Positions 42,965 through 53,400 of a stretch of DNA of 56,552 nucleotides are shown in pieces. This stretch comes from Brumimicrobium sp035497735. GTDB taxonomy: Bacteria > Bacteroidota > Bacteroidia > Flavobacteriales_D > Crocinitomicaceae. Location: positions 1 to 56,552 of the forward strand of contig DATJCX010000056.1 in the NCBI GenBank assembly GCA_035497735.1. The letters run 5' to 3'. Within the stretch, counting starts at the first letter, position 1; each line of letters opens with the position of its first letter. The notes below the pieces were generated by a model. That model did no database searches, was not told where the DNA came from, and saw only the letters and a list, made by a program, of their open reading frames with translations. The position numbers and the translations under genes were made by a program.

Positions 42965-44434
42965 CTAATTCTTTTGTTTGTAAGCGTAAATTGTTTCGTA
43001 TTTTTCTTCTTTATAAATATTCTCAATCTGTTTGAAAACAGCATTTCTAAATAACAATCCTAAGAGTCCTGTAACGCAAACTGCAAAAAAGCCAATAGAA
43101 CTATCAAAGAAAAAGTTGAATGTACCGAATATCAAGGCCGGTAACACTAACTTGGGTATTGTTAATAAAACCGTTTTCACATTAAAGGCATTTTTACCAC
43201 CAAATGGTTTTGAAGCACTTTCCAAGTCGATAGGCGTTTTAATATACGCACCAGAAAGCAAGGTAATATAAGCGTTTATACCAATATTATAAATTCCTGC
43301 AGAGAAAATGGCCATATAAACTTCTACTCCAAAATAAAGATAAAAAGTAGAAACAATAATCATAATAAAAGTAACCACATTCATCAACCACCATTTAGAC
43401 GAAAGATATTCTCTGTATCGAATACTTTGACTCATCATGAATGGATAATGTGAACTGTCCCAACTAGGAACAAATCCCCCAAATGTAAACATGAACCCAC
43501 CTGTGATAACGATTCCAGCAAAGACCATCATTATCGGTTTGTCCATATAAATTGGATCATTAAAGAAAAAGAATCCATAAAATAATGAAAACAAGGTCAA
43601 CCAAAGTGTGTTTTTTGAACGCTTATTTCTTAAAATTAAACGCAAGTCATTTGTTAAGAACGTTCCCATTAAACCAAACTTAGACAACCAAGAGTAGTCC
43701 GTGGAGTCAAAGTTTCTTTTACTTTCTTGCACTGCTTCATCTAAATACAATGCTTTATAAAAATGATTATAATCGTATTGATACATGAGGCCAGTTGCTA
43801 ATACAACAAATAAAACCACCCAAGGATGCTGGAAGAATGATTCGAAAATGGGTGTGGTATATAGTGTAATATCAAAAAAGCCAAAGTATTGAGCTACTCC
43901 TGCTCCAACAAACACAAGTGCAACAGCGGCAAATATCGCCGTCTTGTTGTTCACTGCTAAATTCAAATAATTATTAAAATAAGTGATTGAACGCATAGCA
44001 ACGAACCAAGCTATTACGCCAACAACTGAGTAACCTTCGCTGAGCAAAGTAACTGAGAAAGGCACTAGGAAGAATAAAGGATAAATATTAAAAAATGTAA
44101 ATCCAGATTTCCCCAATAAATAATGCGTGATTCTTTTCTTTGAAATGGCCAATGTCAACAATGGTTTCACCCTCATTACAGGCGTGTTTTGCGCAAAGTA
44201 ACGGAAGATTATATCAAAGGCCCACCAATAGATTAAATAACTATTAATAACAGTCAAGGGCTCTTGTCCTGTATTATCTTGAATTTCATAGAAAGCTAAT
44301 ACTCCCAGCATTAAAAACAATGCGGAATAAAATAAAATTCCAAATCCGATAAATATTTTTAAGGCTAAATTTGTTCCAAATGAGGCTGAACGTGTAAATG
44401 ATCGCCATTCTAATTTAATAAAACTCCAAAGCAT
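42965..44434 (-). CDS. DUF5687-type ABC permease
   Basis: 489 residues with about twelve hydrophobic helices spread over the length. The opening MLWSFIKLEWRSFTRSAS and the mid-region LTNDLRLILRNKRSKN (an amphipathic coupling-helix-like segment between two helix bundles) match the DUF5687 family that accompanies ABC ATPases in Bacteroidota. It is transcribed first, ahead of its ATPase, from the promoter at 44452-44481. The substrate is unknown. Confidence 0.8.
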   Translation of the reverse strand: MLWSFIKLEWRSFTRSASFGTNLALKIFIGFGILFYSALFLMLGVLAFYEIQDNTGQEPLTVINSYLIYWWAFDIIFRYFAQNTPVMRVKPLLTLAISKKRITHYLLGKSGFTFFNIYPLFFLVPFSVTLLSEGYSVVGVIAWFVAMRSITYFNNYLNLAVNNKTAIFAAVALVFVGAGVAQYFGFFDITLYTTPIFESFFQHPWVVLFVVLATGLMYQYDYNHFYKALYLDEAVQESKRNFDSTDYSWLSKFGLMGTFLTNDLRLILRNKRSKNTLWLTLFSLFYGFFFFNDPIYMDKPIMMVFAGIVITGGFMFTFGGFVPSWDSSHYPFMMSQSIRYREYLSSKWWLMNVVTFIMIIVSTFYLYFGVEVYMAIFSAGIYNIGINAYITLLSGAYIKTPIDLESASKPFGGKNAFNVKTVLLTIPKLVLPALIFGTFNFFFDSSIGFFAVCVTGLLGLLFRNAVFKQIENIYKEEKYETIYAYKQKN

Positions 44435-44451
44435 GTGTCAATAGTTTTAAA

Positions 44452-44481
44452 CAAAGCTAAAATATTTTACATGATAACAAA
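44452..44481 (-). promoter_or_regulatory. Promoter of the ABC transporter operon
   Basis: On the minus strand TTTG (44478-44481) is followed after 18 bp by TAGCTTTG (44452-44459), an exact match to the Bacteroidota -33 TTTG / -7 TAnnTTTG arrangement. Transcription would start near 44447, about 12 nt before the permease ATG at 44434. Confidence 0.58.
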
Positions 44482-44600
44482 GATATTTTTTTTAAAAAAA
44501 CCTTCCATCCTATTTCTATACCTTTTATATACTTGTTTGTCACCTATATAAATTAATATATATATATTGCTGTGAAAACTAAAAAATTAAACCAAAAAAA

Positions 44601-45935
44601 ATGAAAAAAACATTACTTTCTATTGGAGTTTTTGCCATGACCTTTGCAATTTATGGTCAGAATACCCCAACTTTAATTAAAAAATGTGCAACTGAAGAAT
44701 ATATGCAATACAGGGAGTCTGTTCAGCCTGGATATATTCAAGCTACAAAAGATGCTTTCGAAGTTGCTAAAGCTTCTCAAGAAGGAGTTGTTCTAAAAAA
44801 TAATGAAACTTTAAGAATTCCAGTAGTTGTTCACGTAGTTTACGATGAAACTAGACCTGAGATGAATCTTGCAGACAGTGTAATTCACAATCAAATAAAA
44901 ATATTAAACGATGATTTCAATCGTACCAATGCGGATACGACAAATATGAGGTCTGATTTCAACATCGTTACAGGTGAAGGCTTAAACATCGTATTTGAGT
45001 TAGCAGCTTTCGACCCTCAAGGAAATCCAACAACAGGTATTACACGAACTTCAACAACAACCTCTTCTTTCCTAGATTTTTCAGGAATGATGGACGGTGG
45101 CGGAATTGCAGAAAAAGTTAAGTACACTGCTGAAGGAGGAAGTGACGCATGGGATCAATCTCGCTATATGAATATTTGGGTTTGCAATATGGCGCTAGTA
45201 CTCTTTGATCAAGAAATACCAATGGTATTAGGTTACGCAACGCCACCTGCTGATATGCCAAACTGGCCAGAAGAAGGTGTAGGAAACATGTCTGACGGTG
45301 TAGTGGTTCAATATCAGTTTTTTGGAAGTAACAATCCTACCGTAGGAATTGAAGACTACGAAGTATTGGGAAGAACTGTTACACACGAAGTAGGTCATTA
45401 CCTTGGTTTACGTCACATCTGGGGAGATGCTGAAAACTGTATAGAAGATGATGGAATTGAGGATACACCAAATGCAACAGAAAATAGTCAGGAATCAGGT
45501 TGTATTCATAAAAACACGTGTGATAACGACGATATCTATGGTGTAGATTTACCTGATATGTGGGAAAACTACATGGACTATTCAGACGAAAGCTGTCAAA
45601 ACTCTTTTACAAATAAGCAAATCGCTTTAATGCGTGGTGTATTAGAAAATCAGCGTGCTGATTTAGTAGCAGAAGACAATGGTGCTTTAGCAATTAAAGA
45701 AGATACAAAACTAAATGTAGCGATGCATCCTAACCCAACAAATAATTTTGTGACGCTTGTAAGTGATAAAAACTTAAAAGGTGCAATCAAAATCGTTGAC
45801 TTAAGCGGGAAAATTGTTGCTGAGTCTTTCATTAATGGAATACAAACAACTATCGATGTATCTCATTTACAAAGTGGAATTTACCAAGTTTTCGTTGAAG
45901 GAAAAACAGGTGCTTCAAAATTAGTGAAATTCTAA
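44601..45935 (+). CDS. M43 (pappalysin-like) metalloprotease with T9SS sorting domain
   Basis: 444 residues: signal peptide (1-20, AIYGQ), a short propeptide-like region (about 21-70), an M43 catalytic domain (about 71-358) and a T9SS type-A C-terminal domain (about 371-444, NPTNNFVTLV, IKIVDLSGKIV, LQSGIYQVFVEG, KLVKF). The zinc site is H262-E263-x-x-H266 extended to H272 (THEVGHYLGLRHIWGD), and the Met-turn is M325 in ENYMDYSDE. It is predicted to be exported by Sec, then by the T9SS, and anchored or released at the cell surface. No T9SS machinery genes are in this window. An AT-alternating stretch upstream (44541-44569) probably holds the promoter. Confidence 0.94.
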   Translation: MKKTLLSIGVFAMTFAIYGQNTPTLIKKCATEEYMQYRESVQPGYIQATKDAFEVAKASQEGVVLKNNETLRIPVVVHVVYDETRPEMNLADSVIHNQIKILNDDFNRTNADTTNMRSDFNIVTGEGLNIVFELAAFDPQGNPTTGITRTSTTTSSFLDFSGMMDGGGIAEKVKYTAEGGSDAWDQSRYMNIWVCNMALVLFDQEIPMVLGYATPPADMPNWPEEGVGNMSDGVVVQYQFFGSNNPTVGIEDYEVLGRTVTHEVGHYLGLRHIWGDAENCIEDDGIEDTPNATENSQESGCIHKNTCDNDDIYGVDLPDMWENYMDYSDESCQNSFTNKQIALMRGVLENQRADLVAEDNGALAIKEDTKLNVAMHPNPTNNFVTLVSDKNLKGAIKIVDLSGKIVAESFINGIQTTIDVSHLQSGIYQVFVEGKTGASKLVKF

Positions 45936-46002
45936 CCTTCACTATTTAGAATAGGTCTTTTGTAAAAATTAGACTCTGTGGTAAATTAATATTATCACAA
46001 TT

Positions 46003-46036
46003 AAAAGCTAACTCTTCGGAGTTAGCTTTTTTGTTT
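46003..46036 (+). terminator. Intrinsic terminator after the M43 protease gene
   Basis: AAAAGCTAACTC (46003-46014), a TTCG loop and GAGTTAGCTTTT (46019-46030) form a perfect 12-bp stem capped by a stable UUCG tetraloop, followed by more T. It lies 68 bp after the protease stop. Confidence 0.92.
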
Positions 46037-46100
46037 TATGAACTTCATCACTTTTATGTTATTTTCAAATACATTATTTCATTATTACCATTTTTTCCCT

Positions 46101-46108
46101 TAACTTTA
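46101..46108 (+). promoter_or_regulatory. Weak candidate -7 box abutting the P-type ATPase start
   Basis: TAACTTTA is one base from TAnnTTTG and ends 4 bp before the ATG at 46113, which would give a leaderless transcript. It lies downstream of the terminator at 46003, where a promoter is required. Confidence 0.3.
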
Positions 46109-46112
46109 ATTT

Positions 46113-48620
46113 ATGCAGATAAATATTCCTACCCATTTAACAGGTTTAACCAAAGAAGAGGTTGAAAAAGCTCATAAAAAGCATGGCTATAATGAGTTAA
46201 AACAACATCATAAATCCTCTTGGCTGATTCTTTTATTGCACATACTGAAAGAACCTATGCTATTGATATTGATAGCGATTTCAATTATTTATGTGCTCAT
46301 TGGAGATTATGGCGAAGCACTTTTTATGTTTATCGCCATCATTGCAGTTTCTGCGATTTCATTATATCAAGATAATAAAAGTATCAAAGCTTTAGAGGAA
46401 TTAGAAAAATTAAACGAACCCCTAAGTTCGGTCGTAAGAGAAAAAAAAGTTCAAGAAATACCAACGCATGAAATAACAATAGGCGATTTATGTATCGTTT
46501 CTGAAGGGAGAATGATCAATGCCGACGGAAAAATTGTTCACAGCAACGACTTCTCTGTGAATGAATCTACCTTAACGGGAGAAAGTTACTCCGTCTTTAA
46601 AAATAGTGACTCAGACAACAATCAAGTCTATAGCGGAACTTTAGTTTCCTCTGGTTTGGCTGTTTTTCAAGTTGAGAAAATCGGTAAAAAAACCAAATTA
46701 GGTCAAATCAGTGAATCGATTAAGGAGATTGAAGGAGAAAACTCACCCTTACAAAGACAAATTACAAACTTTGTAAAATGGATGGCTGTTATTGGAGGAA
46801 TTATCTTTTTATTGGTTTGGGGTTATAGTTATTACCAAACAAAAGATTTACTGGAGAGTTTATTAGTTGGCTTAACTTTGGCAATGTCTGTTCTACCAGA
46901 AGAAATACCGGTAGCTTTCACCACTTTCATGGCTTTGGGAGCCTGGAAGTTAATGAAAGAGGATATCATCATCAAACGAAGTAATGTTGTCGAAACTTTA
47001 GGGAGTACAACTGTTGTTTGTGCAGACAAAACAGGGACTATCACCGAGAATGTCATGATATTGAAGCAACTTTACAACTTCAAGAATGATAAGATATATT
47101 ATGAAGAAAACTATAAGGAAGAAGAGCTCGAAGAGCTGATTTCTTATGCCATGTGGAGTAGTGAACCAGTTCCATTCGACCCTATGGAAAAAACCATCCA
47201 CTATGTATATGAAAAGTCTAAAATGGAGGATGTCAGAAGGGATTTCGAAATGATTCACGAATATCCGCTAGAAGGAAAACCTCCGATGATGACACATCTT
47301 TTTGAAAACGAAAAAAAAGAACGAATTGTAGCAGCCAAAGGTGCGCCCGAAGCTATTATTGATGTTTGTCAATTAAGCACAGAAGATAAATCTAAGTTAA
47401 TAGCAAAAGTCATTGAATTCGCTAAGGAAGGTTTTAGACTGCTTGGTGTTGCAAAAGCAACATTTGAAGGAAATAACTGGCCTAAAAATCAGCAAGACTT
47501 TAATTTTGAATTTCTTGGATTCACAATTTTCTTTGATCCTCCAAAACCTGGAATAGCATCCGTTTTTGAGCAATTATATGAAGCTGGAGTCAAAGTCAAA
47601 GTGATTACAGGAGACAATCCTGATACGACAAGAGCCATTGCGTTTCAAGCAGGGATAACAAATTCAGAGCAAACAGTAAACGGTGTTGACATTATAGGAA
47701 AAAGCGACGAAGAATTGATGGAAATAGCGGATAGCACTACCCTATTTACAAGAATGTTTCCTGAGTCGAAATTAAAAATGGTCAATATCTTTAAACAAAA
47801 AGGAGAAGTTGTAGCCATGCTTGGTGATGGCGTAAATGATGGTCCAGCGTTAAAGGCTGCACATATTGGCGTAGCAATGGGAACAAAAGGAACTGAAACC
47901 GCGAAGGCAGCGGCAGACTTAATCATCACAAATGACGATCTAGGGAAACTCCTTGTGGGAATTGAAGCTGGAAGAAGAATTTACAGTAATCTAAAAAAAG
48001 CGATTCGTTATATTATTTCCATTCATATTCCTATTATGATGGCAGTAGCACTTCCATTATTCCTTGGATGGATATATCCGCATATATTCACACCTGTGCA
48101 TGTAATCTTCCTAGAATTGATAATGGGACCAACTTGTTCTATCGTTTATGAAAGTGAACCTGCGGAAAAAAATGCTATGCAGAAAAAACCGAGAAAGTTA
48201 ACAGAACCATTCTTAAATGCCAAAGAATTAACATTGAGTATTATTCAAGGTTTGATGATAACAGCAGGTATTCTCTTTGCATATCAATATACAGTTGGAC
48301 AAGGCGGAAGTGAAGAAAACACGCGTGCTATGGTATTTACGACCTTAATTTTTTCGAATATTCTATTGAGTTTTACCAATCGTTCTTTCTATTACAGTGT
48401 TATAGAAACTTTTAAGAATAGAAACGTATTGCTTATAGGAATTACCGGCATTACATTGGTTTTACTTTTCTCGATTCTATACATTGAACCAATAGGAAAC
48501 TTCTTTAAGGTTGAAGCGATTTCCTTCTCTGAATTACTTATCACACTATTGATAGCTGGTGTTTCAGTCTTATGGATTGAAGGGTATAAGTTTTATAGAA
48601 GGAAAAAAGATAGAGAATAA
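46113..48620 (+). CDS. P-type cation-transporting ATPase (P2 type)
   Basis: 835 residues, a single-subunit ion pump. It has an N-terminal cation-ATPase helix domain, the actuator TGES (155-158), the M4 motif PEEIP (262-266), the phosphorylation site D305 in CADKTGTITEN, nucleotide-binding KGAPEAI, the hinge GDGVNDGPALKAA (571-583) and about ten membrane helices, with LIMGPTCSIVYESEP in the M6 region. Calcium pumps usually show PEGLP in M4; the PEEIP form is seen in bacterial P2-type relatives whose ion is often uncertain. Calcium or another divalent cation is most likely. It stands alone between a terminator and a convergent operon. Confidence 0.88.
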   Translation: MQINIPTHLTGLTKEEVEKAHKKHGYNELKQHHKSSWLILLLHILKEPMLLILIAISIIYVLIGDYGEALFMFIAIIAVSAISLYQDNKSIKALEELEKLNEPLSSVVREKKVQEIPTHEITIGDLCIVSEGRMINADGKIVHSNDFSVNESTLTGESYSVFKNSDSDNNQVYSGTLVSSGLAVFQVEKIGKKTKLGQISESIKEIEGENSPLQRQITNFVKWMAVIGGIIFLLVWGYSYYQTKDLLESLLVGLTLAMSVLPEEIPVAFTTFMALGAWKLMKEDIIIKRSNVVETLGSTTVVCADKTGTITENVMILKQLYNFKNDKIYYEENYKEEELEELISYAMWSSEPVPFDPMEKTIHYVYEKSKMEDVRRDFEMIHEYPLEGKPPMMTHLFENEKKERIVAAKGAPEAIIDVCQLSTEDKSKLIAKVIEFAKEGFRLLGVAKATFEGNNWPKNQQDFNFEFLGFTIFFDPPKPGIASVFEQLYEAGVKVKVITGDNPDTTRAIAFQAGITNSEQTVNGVDIIGKSDEELMEIADSTTLFTRMFPESKLKMVNIFKQKGEVVAMLGDGVNDGPALKAAHIGVAMGTKGTETAKAAADLIITNDDLGKLLVGIEAGRRIYSNLKKAIRYIISIHIPIMMAVALPLFLGWIYPHIFTPVHVIFLELIMGPTCSIVYESEPAEKNAMQKKPRKLTEPFLNAKELTLSIIQGLMITAGILFAYQYTVGQGGSEENTRAMVFTTLIFSNILLSFTNRSFYYSVIETFKNRNVLLIGITGITLVLLFSILYIEPIGNFFKVEAISFSELLITLLIAGVSVLWIEGYKFYRRKKDRE

Positions 48621-48654
48621 GATAATTCCATTATTTGGAACGTCTTCTCTTTAT

Positions 48655-49605
48655 TTAGAAATTACGTAAAATGTCAATACGTTTTTGGATTGGCGGATGT
48701 GTTGCAAAAATATTCCCCACTCCACCTAAGAATGCAAGAGAATCATCTATTTTATTCTCAATGAACATTTGTTTAACATCACCGCTTTCAACCTCCTCTA
48801 CCGTAGAGTTTCCAGAAATCTTTGCCAACGCATTGGCTAAAGCCCAAGGTTTTCTAGTCATTTCTGCAGCACCTGCATCAGCAAGAAACTCACGTTTTCT
48901 ACTCAGTGACATTTTAAATAAAAAGGAAAGAAAATAAGCAACCGCAGCAAGCACCAAAACAATTATAATAAGAGCAGCACCGCCACCTTTGTCATTATTT
49001 CTTTTGCGCAGACTTCCGTAATAAATAGAACGATAAGCAATTTGCATGATGAAAGAGAATATCCCTACAAAGATGATAGAAACAATCAGTAACTTCACAT
49101 CGTGATTACGAATATGCATCAATTCATGGGCAATTACACCTTCCAATTCATCATCTTCAAGCGTATCAATAATCCCACGCGTTAAAGTTACGGTATAGGT
49201 TTTATCATTAATTCCACTTGCGAAGGCATTTAGTCCATCACTTTCGATGATTCTAAGCATTGGCATAGTCATTCCTATGCTCATACATAAATTCTCTGTG
49301 AGGTTGTACACTCTCATATTTTCTTTCCGAGAAAGTGTATGAGATTGTGCCGTTGCGTTAATAATAGAAGCATTAAAAAAGTAGGCAATAGCAAACCAAA
49401 TTCCTACGGCAATAAGGACTATAGGAACGGCTTCTAAAAATTGTTGAAATACAAAATCAATTGGCATTGTTATTTCATTACCAAAATTGAGAATAAAAAA
49501 GAAAGCGAAAACCAACACCAATACGAGAAGCGGAAACGCTAATAGTAAAAGTATTGATTTTCTAGTATTCTTAGATATCTGCTCCTGCAGTCCAACGTAC
49601 TTCAT
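48655..49605 (-). CDS. M48-family membrane metalloprotease (HtpX-like)
   Basis: 316 residues. Two hydrophobic segments (about 18-40 and 58-82) precede the catalytic domain; the zinc site is H160-E161-x-x-H164 (IAHELMHIRNHD) with the third ligand E239 in RKREFLADAGA. Two further membrane segments lie at about 170-190 and 208-230. HtpX-like proteases degrade damaged membrane proteins. The gene is 22 bp downstream of lemA; this pairing is common in bacteria and suggests a joint role. Confidence 0.92.
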   Translation of the reverse strand: MKYVGLQEQISKNTRKSILLLLAFPLLVLVLVFAFFFILNFGNEITMPIDFVFQQFLEAVPIVLIAVGIWFAIAYFFNASIINATAQSHTLSRKENMRVYNLTENLCMSIGMTMPMLRIIESDGLNAFASGINDKTYTVTLTRGIIDTLEDDELEGVIAHELMHIRNHDVKLLIVSIIFVGIFSFIMQIAYRSIYYGSLRKRNNDKGGGAALIIIVLVLAAVAYFLSFLFKMSLSRKREFLADAGAAEMTRKPWALANALAKISGNSTVEEVESGDVKQMFIENKIDDSLAFLGGVGNIFATHPPIQKRIDILRNF

Positions 49606-49627
49606 AGTTTAAACTACAAAAATATAA

Positions 49628-50191
49628 TTAGAATTTAACCTCTGGTGCTTTATCCATAACTGCTCTTTCTGTTTCTCCTACGTCAAACATAGGTTCTTTT
49701 TGAAATCCAAACATTCCAGCCAAAAGTACGTTAGGGAATTTCTGAACAGCGATATTTAATTCCTTTGTTGCAGAGTTGAAGAATCTTCTAACTGCAGCTA
49801 ATTTATTTTCAATATCCGACAACTCGTTTTGCAACTGAAGCATGTTTGTACTTGCTTTTAAGTCAGGATAAGCTTCAACTTGAACATTTAGTCCTCTAAG
49901 TGCTGTTGACAACTGTTGTTCTGCTTGAATCTTATCATTTACCGAAGTTGCATTCATAGCATTGGTACGAGCAGCTGTTACGGCTTTTAAAACACCACTT
50001 TCATGATCCATGTAACCTTTTACTGCACCTATTAACTGAGGCACGAGGTCGTGACGTTGTTTCAACTGTACATCAATATCCGCAAAGGCATTTTCTCTAT
50101 TTACTCTTAATTTAACAAGGGTATTGTAAATCGAAATACCCCAAATCACTAAAACAGCGATTACTATTCCGGCAATTAGCATTCCACTCAT
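49628..50191 (-). CDS. LemA family protein
   Basis: 187 residues with one N-terminal membrane helix (about 3-20) and a helical-bundle domain with the family phrases RENAFADIDVQLKQRHDLVPQLI, read as NAFADIDVQLKQRHDLVP, then ARRFFN-like VRRFFNSATKELN and FPNVLLAGMFGF. The biochemical role of LemA proteins is unsettled. It is first in the operon with the M48 protease. Confidence 0.92.
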   Translation of the reverse strand: MSGMLIAGIVIAVLVIWGISIYNTLVKLRVNRENAFADIDVQLKQRHDLVPQLIGAVKGYMDHESGVLKAVTAARTNAMNATSVNDKIQAEQQLSTALRGLNVQVEAYPDLKASTNMLQLQNELSDIENKLAAVRRFFNSATKELNIAVQKFPNVLLAGMFGFQKEPMFDVGETERAVMDKAPEVKF

Positions 50192-50459
50192 ATTGTTTTC
50201 AATTTTAAATTTGGTTAAATATAAATAAAAAAAATAGACTAAAGATAATTTTAGAATTAATTAGCAGAACTTATTTGAAACGAACAAGCTTAATAAAATG
50301 AAAGAGGCCTTTCTCAGTTACTCAGCTTCATATAGATTACCTTCAATGCTACTTGGTGGTACATCTTGTAGCAGTCCAAAACTAATTACAAAACAACAAA
50401 AAACCCAGCTAGTTTTTAACTAACTGGGTTTCTTGCTATATGTTATTATGAAAAATATA
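50192..50459. other. Intergenic region between lemA and secDF
   Basis: Apart from the secDF terminator (50389-50431) this AT-rich stretch shows no gene I would defend; an open frame of 41 codons at 50298-50423 runs through the terminator hairpin. No clean TAnnTTTG box was found for lemA. Confidence 0.5.
50389..50431 (-). terminator. Intrinsic terminator of secDF
   Basis: AACCCAGCTAGTT (50402-50414) and AACTAACTGGGTT (50418-50430) form a 13-bp stem with a TTT loop. Read as minus-strand RNA the single imperfect position becomes a G-U pair, while on the plus strand it is C-A, so the hairpin is strand-biased. The minus strand continues with TTTTTTGTTGTTTT. It is about 30 bp after the secDF stop. 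Confidence 0.85.
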
Positions 50460-53400
50460 CTAAGCTTTCACAACTGCTTCGTCTGAAGTTACTTTAGATT
50501 TTTTACCTTTAAGTAGTTCATAAACAGTTGAACTGGCGATGAAGATAGATGAGTAAGTACCTACTAAAACCCCAATCATCAATGCAAATACAAATCCTTT
50601 AATTGCACCACCATCAAAAACGAAGATTGTTAACAATACAACAAATGTTGTTGTTGACGTGTTGATCGTACGACCAATCGTAGAGTTAACAGCCTCATTA
50701 ATAGTTTCGTACGTATCTTTCTTGTGGTACTTCTTATCAAATTCACGAATACGGTCAAATACAACCACCGTATCGTTAATAGAGTAACCTACAATCGTTA
50801 AAATTGCTGCAATAAACGCTTGGTCAATTTCCATATTAAACGGTAAAACACCGTGACCTAAAGCAAATATTCCAAGAACAATAAGAACGTCATGTCCTAA
50901 AGCAATTACCGCTGAAAGACCAAATTGCCAGTTACCGAAACGAATCAAGATATAAACGAAGACAATAATCATCGCTAATATGATAGAAATCATAGAGTCA
51001 ACTTGCAACTCTTCAGAAACAGCTGCAGAAATAGATCTAGAGCTTTCAATAGAAGCTACTCCATATTTATCTTCGACACTTGCTAAAGCTTCTAACAATT
51101 CTGTTCTAACTGTTAATTCTGAGTTTGGAACATTTTGTAAGTAGTCTGTCGCGATTTCAACACGATAATCAGAGTTTCTTACTTTCACTTCAATTGAAGC
51201 TGATTGATTATCTGTTCTTAATGCATCACGCAATAAGTCTTTAATATCTTCAATCTTATCTCCTACTGGTTGTGTAAATACAGTTTCGTATGTTCTACCT
51301 CCTGTAAATTCAACAGAAGGTTTTAAACCTCTTGTTACTAAAGCACCAACAGCGATTAAAAGTATAACACCTGATGCTAGGAAGAATTTCTTACGGTTCT
51401 TAATAAACTGAATATTTACGTTTGCAAAAGCATTCTTAGTGAATGAAGTTGAGAAAGTAAATTCTTTCTTCTTGCTTAAGAAGTATTCAAATATTAAACG
51501 TGTAACAACAATTGCTGTAAATAATGAAGTGAAAATACCGATGATTAAAGTTGTAGCGAATGACTCAATTGGTCCTGAACCAAAAGTTTTCAATACGATA
51601 GCAACTAACAAAGTCGTTACGTTAGCATCTACAATAGCAGATAATGCATTTCTGTAACCGTCTTTAATAACTACCTTCATTCCCTTACCTTCACGAATTT
51701 CTTCACGTGCACGTTCGAAAATAAGTACGTTAGCATCCACCGACATACCGATTGTTAAAACGATACCCGCAATACCTGCTAAAGTTAATACCGCACCGAA
51801 TGCAGATAAGAAACCAAAGATTAATATCAAGTTGATAATTAATGCTGTATTGGCAACTAAACCAGCTCTACCATAGTAGAATATCATGTATGTCAATACT
51901 AAGATTAAAGCAATACCGAAAGAGATTAAACCAGTCTTCGCGTTGGCAGCTCCAATGGTTGGTCCAACAACTGCTTCGTCAACAATGTTACTTGGCGCTG
52001 GAAGTGCTCCTGCGTTTAATAAATCAGATAAAGCTTGTGCTTCAGCCATTTTAAAGTTTCCTGTAATTAAAGTAGAACCTCCTGTAATTGGACCGTTGAT
52101 AACTGGTGCACTAAACACTTTGTTGTCCATTACGATTGCGATAAAGTTTCCAACGTTCTCTGTTGTCATTCTTCCCCACTCATCTGCTCCTCTTGAGTTC
52201 ATCTCAACACTTACTCCTGTTCCTTGACTTGGGTCGAAAGATACACGTGCATTGTCAATATCTGAACCACCTACTCTTGCTTTTTGATCGTCTGGAACTT
52301 TCAAAGAATATAAACTATAGAATAAAGTATCAGCTACTCCAAAGTTTTCCTCTTTTGCTCCCCAAACAAACCGAACGTTCTCCAACATTAATTCTTCTGC
52401 TTTTTCGTTCAGAATTTGGTTAATCTTAGAAGTATCAGTTGATTTAGCATAACCTAACTGTGGACTATTTAAGAAACGTCCTTGGTTGTCAATACTAACT
52501 TGGAACATTTTCCCAAAAGAAGTTAACTTAACAGATTTCTCTTCTTCAACTTTTTCTTCTGCAATAGCTGTTGTTAATGAATCAGTTTCTATGATTTCAG
52601 CAACTGCCTCATCTGTATCCTCAGTCTCATCATCAAATAAGTTATCTAGGTCAGCCTCTTCAACGCTGCTATCAGTTTCTACTAATAGTTCGTTTAAGAA
52701 TCCTCCTAACTCAGCTGCTTTGTAAGTTAAGTAGAACTCTAAGTTGGCTGTACTCTGTAATCTTTGTTTTACCGTAGCCTGGTCTTTTACACCTGGTAGT
52801 TCGATATAGATACGATTTGTAGCTACATCTTTAGTAATATTTGGCTGCGCAACACCGAATTGGTTAATACGATTCTCCATAATCGTCTCAACACCATCTA
52901 ATGCACCGTCAGATAATTTCTTTAGGTAATTTCTAACTTCAGTGTCTGAAGCTTTACTTCCAATTTTAGAAACGATTTCTTCCGTAGAGAATTCACGGAT
53001 TAAGTTTCTTTCTGGATACATCTCCTTGTGCTTTGCAACAAAAATGTCAACAAAGTCTCCACCTTTAGTATTGTATTCTTCTAATGCGCTTTCGTAAGGC
53101 TTGTTGAAATGTAAGTCTCTAGCATTTAAAGCTACACTCTTTACCATTTCTGGCATTGAGATCTCTAAAGTTACAGACATTCCTCCTTCAAGGTCAAGAC
53201 CTAAAGCAACGCTTTTTTCTTTTACTTCTTTAAAAGTATTCCCTAAGAATACCTTTTCTTTGTTTTTCTCCTTTAAAATCTCATTCAAGAAAGCAGACTT
53301 TGCTAAGTCGTAAGCCTCATTATCTGTTTCAAAGTTTACATAAGTACCGTTTGGCAACTCTACAGTTTCCCCTAGTGCTTCTGCTTTTAGAGCATCTGCT

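Noticed and set aside
42958..43044. Start of the ABC ATPase gene at 43044
   Set aside because: It would overlap the 3' end of the permease gene by 80 bases, and the added residues are not conserved in this ATPase family; ATG 42957 lies 7 bp after the permease stop.
50298..50423. 41-codon open frame between lemA and secDF
   Set aside because: Its last codons are the secDF terminator hairpin and it has no promoter box or recognisable sequence; chance is more likely.
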